The notes below the pieces were generated by a model, which made no database searches, was not told the origin of the DNA, and saw nothing but the letters and a program-made list of their open reading frames with translations. This document shows, piece after piece, positions 5,935 to 6,437 of a stretch of DNA of 6,437 bases (positions are counted from its first letter, which is position 1; the number at the start of each line of letters is the position of its first letter). The translations under genes were made by a program, and so were the position numbers. The stretch comes from an uncultured Clostridia bacterium (GTDB lineage: Bacteria > Bacillota > Clostridia > TANB77 > CAG-508): contig CAKPLQ010000055.1 in the NCBI GenBank assembly GCA_934167685.1, positions 1 through 6,437 on the forward strand. Direction: 5' to 3'.

Positions 5935-6437
5935 ATGAAAAAATTTTTATCAAATTACAAATCAACGATAATTCTTTTAGTTGCTATTATCGTTGGTGCA
6001 ATCGTAGGAATTATATTCCAAGAAAAAGCAACTATATTGCAACCTTTAGGAGACATATTTTTAAATCTATTATTAGTTATCATTGTACCACTTATTTTTT
6101 TAACAATAACAACATCCATTGCAAAAATGGAAAATCCAAAAAGACTTGGAAAGATTATGATTACAATTATTGCAGTTTTTGCAGTAACTTCGCTAATAGC
6201 AGTATTAGTTGGTTTTGCTAGTACATATTTTGTAAAACTAGTTAATACAGAAGATGGAGAAAAAATAAAAACATCGTTAGAAGATACTGTAGGTGAAGAG
6301 CAATCAGAAGAAGATGATATGACAATTGCAGACAGAACAGTTCAATTATTAACTGTTAACGATTTTAGCAAATTATTATCAAAAGAAAATATAATAGCAA
6401 TTTTAGTTGCATCAATAATTTGTGGAATAGCAATAAG
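5935..6437 (+). CDS. Dicarboxylate/amino acid:cation symporter (DAACS family), N-terminal part (3' partial)
   Basis: The frame starts at the ATG at 5935, six bases after GAGGT (5924-5928), and runs off the window after 167 codons; full-length members have about 400-440 residues. The product begins MKKFLSNYKSTIILLVAIIV, with a first membrane helix at about 11-28. Then comes the family block LQPLGDIFLNLLLVIIVPLI (about 35-54), which continues FLTITTSIAKMENPKRLGK, and a third helix at about 74-98 (MITIIAVFAVTSLIAVLVGF). A hydrophilic acidic loop follows (TSLEDTVGEEQSEEDDMTIA), then TVNDFSKLLSKENIIAILVA and the start of the next helix. Members use Na+ or H+ gradients to import C4-dicarboxylates, glutamate, aspartate or neutral amino acids across the cytoplasmic membrane. 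The substrate-determining HP1, TM7, HP2 and TM8 regions lie beyond the window, so no gene symbol is given. Confidence 0.93.
   Translation, partial: MKKFLSNYKSTIILLVAIIVGAIVGIIFQEKATILQPLGDIFLNLLLVIIVPLIFLTITTSIAKMENPKRLGKIMITIIAVFAVTSLIAVLVGFASTYFVKLVNTEDGEKIKTSLEDTVGEEQSEEDDMTIADRTVQLLTVNDFSKLLSKENIIAILVASIICGIAI

Overview
This is an A+T-rich window with A/T-ending codon use, strong AGGAGG-type ribosome binding sites and sigma-A-like promoters. Together with a spore cortex-lytic enzyme gene and a tmcAL gene, this points to an endospore-forming (or spore-former-derived) Firmicute, most likely a Clostridia member. Species cannot be read from the sequence.

Layout. Bases 1-2238 hold the 3' part of a large secreted or surface protein: DUF11/DUF7507-type repeats, then three MucBP-like modules, then a C-terminal von Willebrand A (VWA) domain with an intact metal site, and no LPXTG or membrane anchor at the C-terminus. 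After a hairpin comes a small membrane-anchored protein of unknown function (2314-2787). It converges on tmcAL (2843-4081, minus strand), with a long shared terminator between them. tmcAL is divergent from rnhA (4187-4630, RNase HI). rnhA is followed on the same strand by a SleB-type cortex-lytic hydrolase (4682-5359). That gene converges, across a second shared terminator, on a small minus-strand protein (5391-5735) made of a signal peptide, a Thr/Ser/Asn pentapeptide-repeat stalk and a C-terminal membrane helix. Divergent from it, after a 199-base spacer with a clear promoter on each strand, is the start of a dicarboxylate/amino acid:cation symporter (5935 to the window end).

The genes do not form one pathway. 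tmcAL and rnhA are housekeeping (tRNA wobble modification; RNA:DNA hybrid removal), sleB serves spore germination, and three genes (the adhesin, the 157-aa membrane protein and the repeat stalk protein) belong to the cell envelope. I see no CRISPR array, insertion sequence, tRNA, rRNA or phage gene. I did not find a convincing undescribed multi-gene system. The most interesting items are the repeat/VWA protein with no C-terminal anchor and the small pentapeptide-repeat stalk protein.
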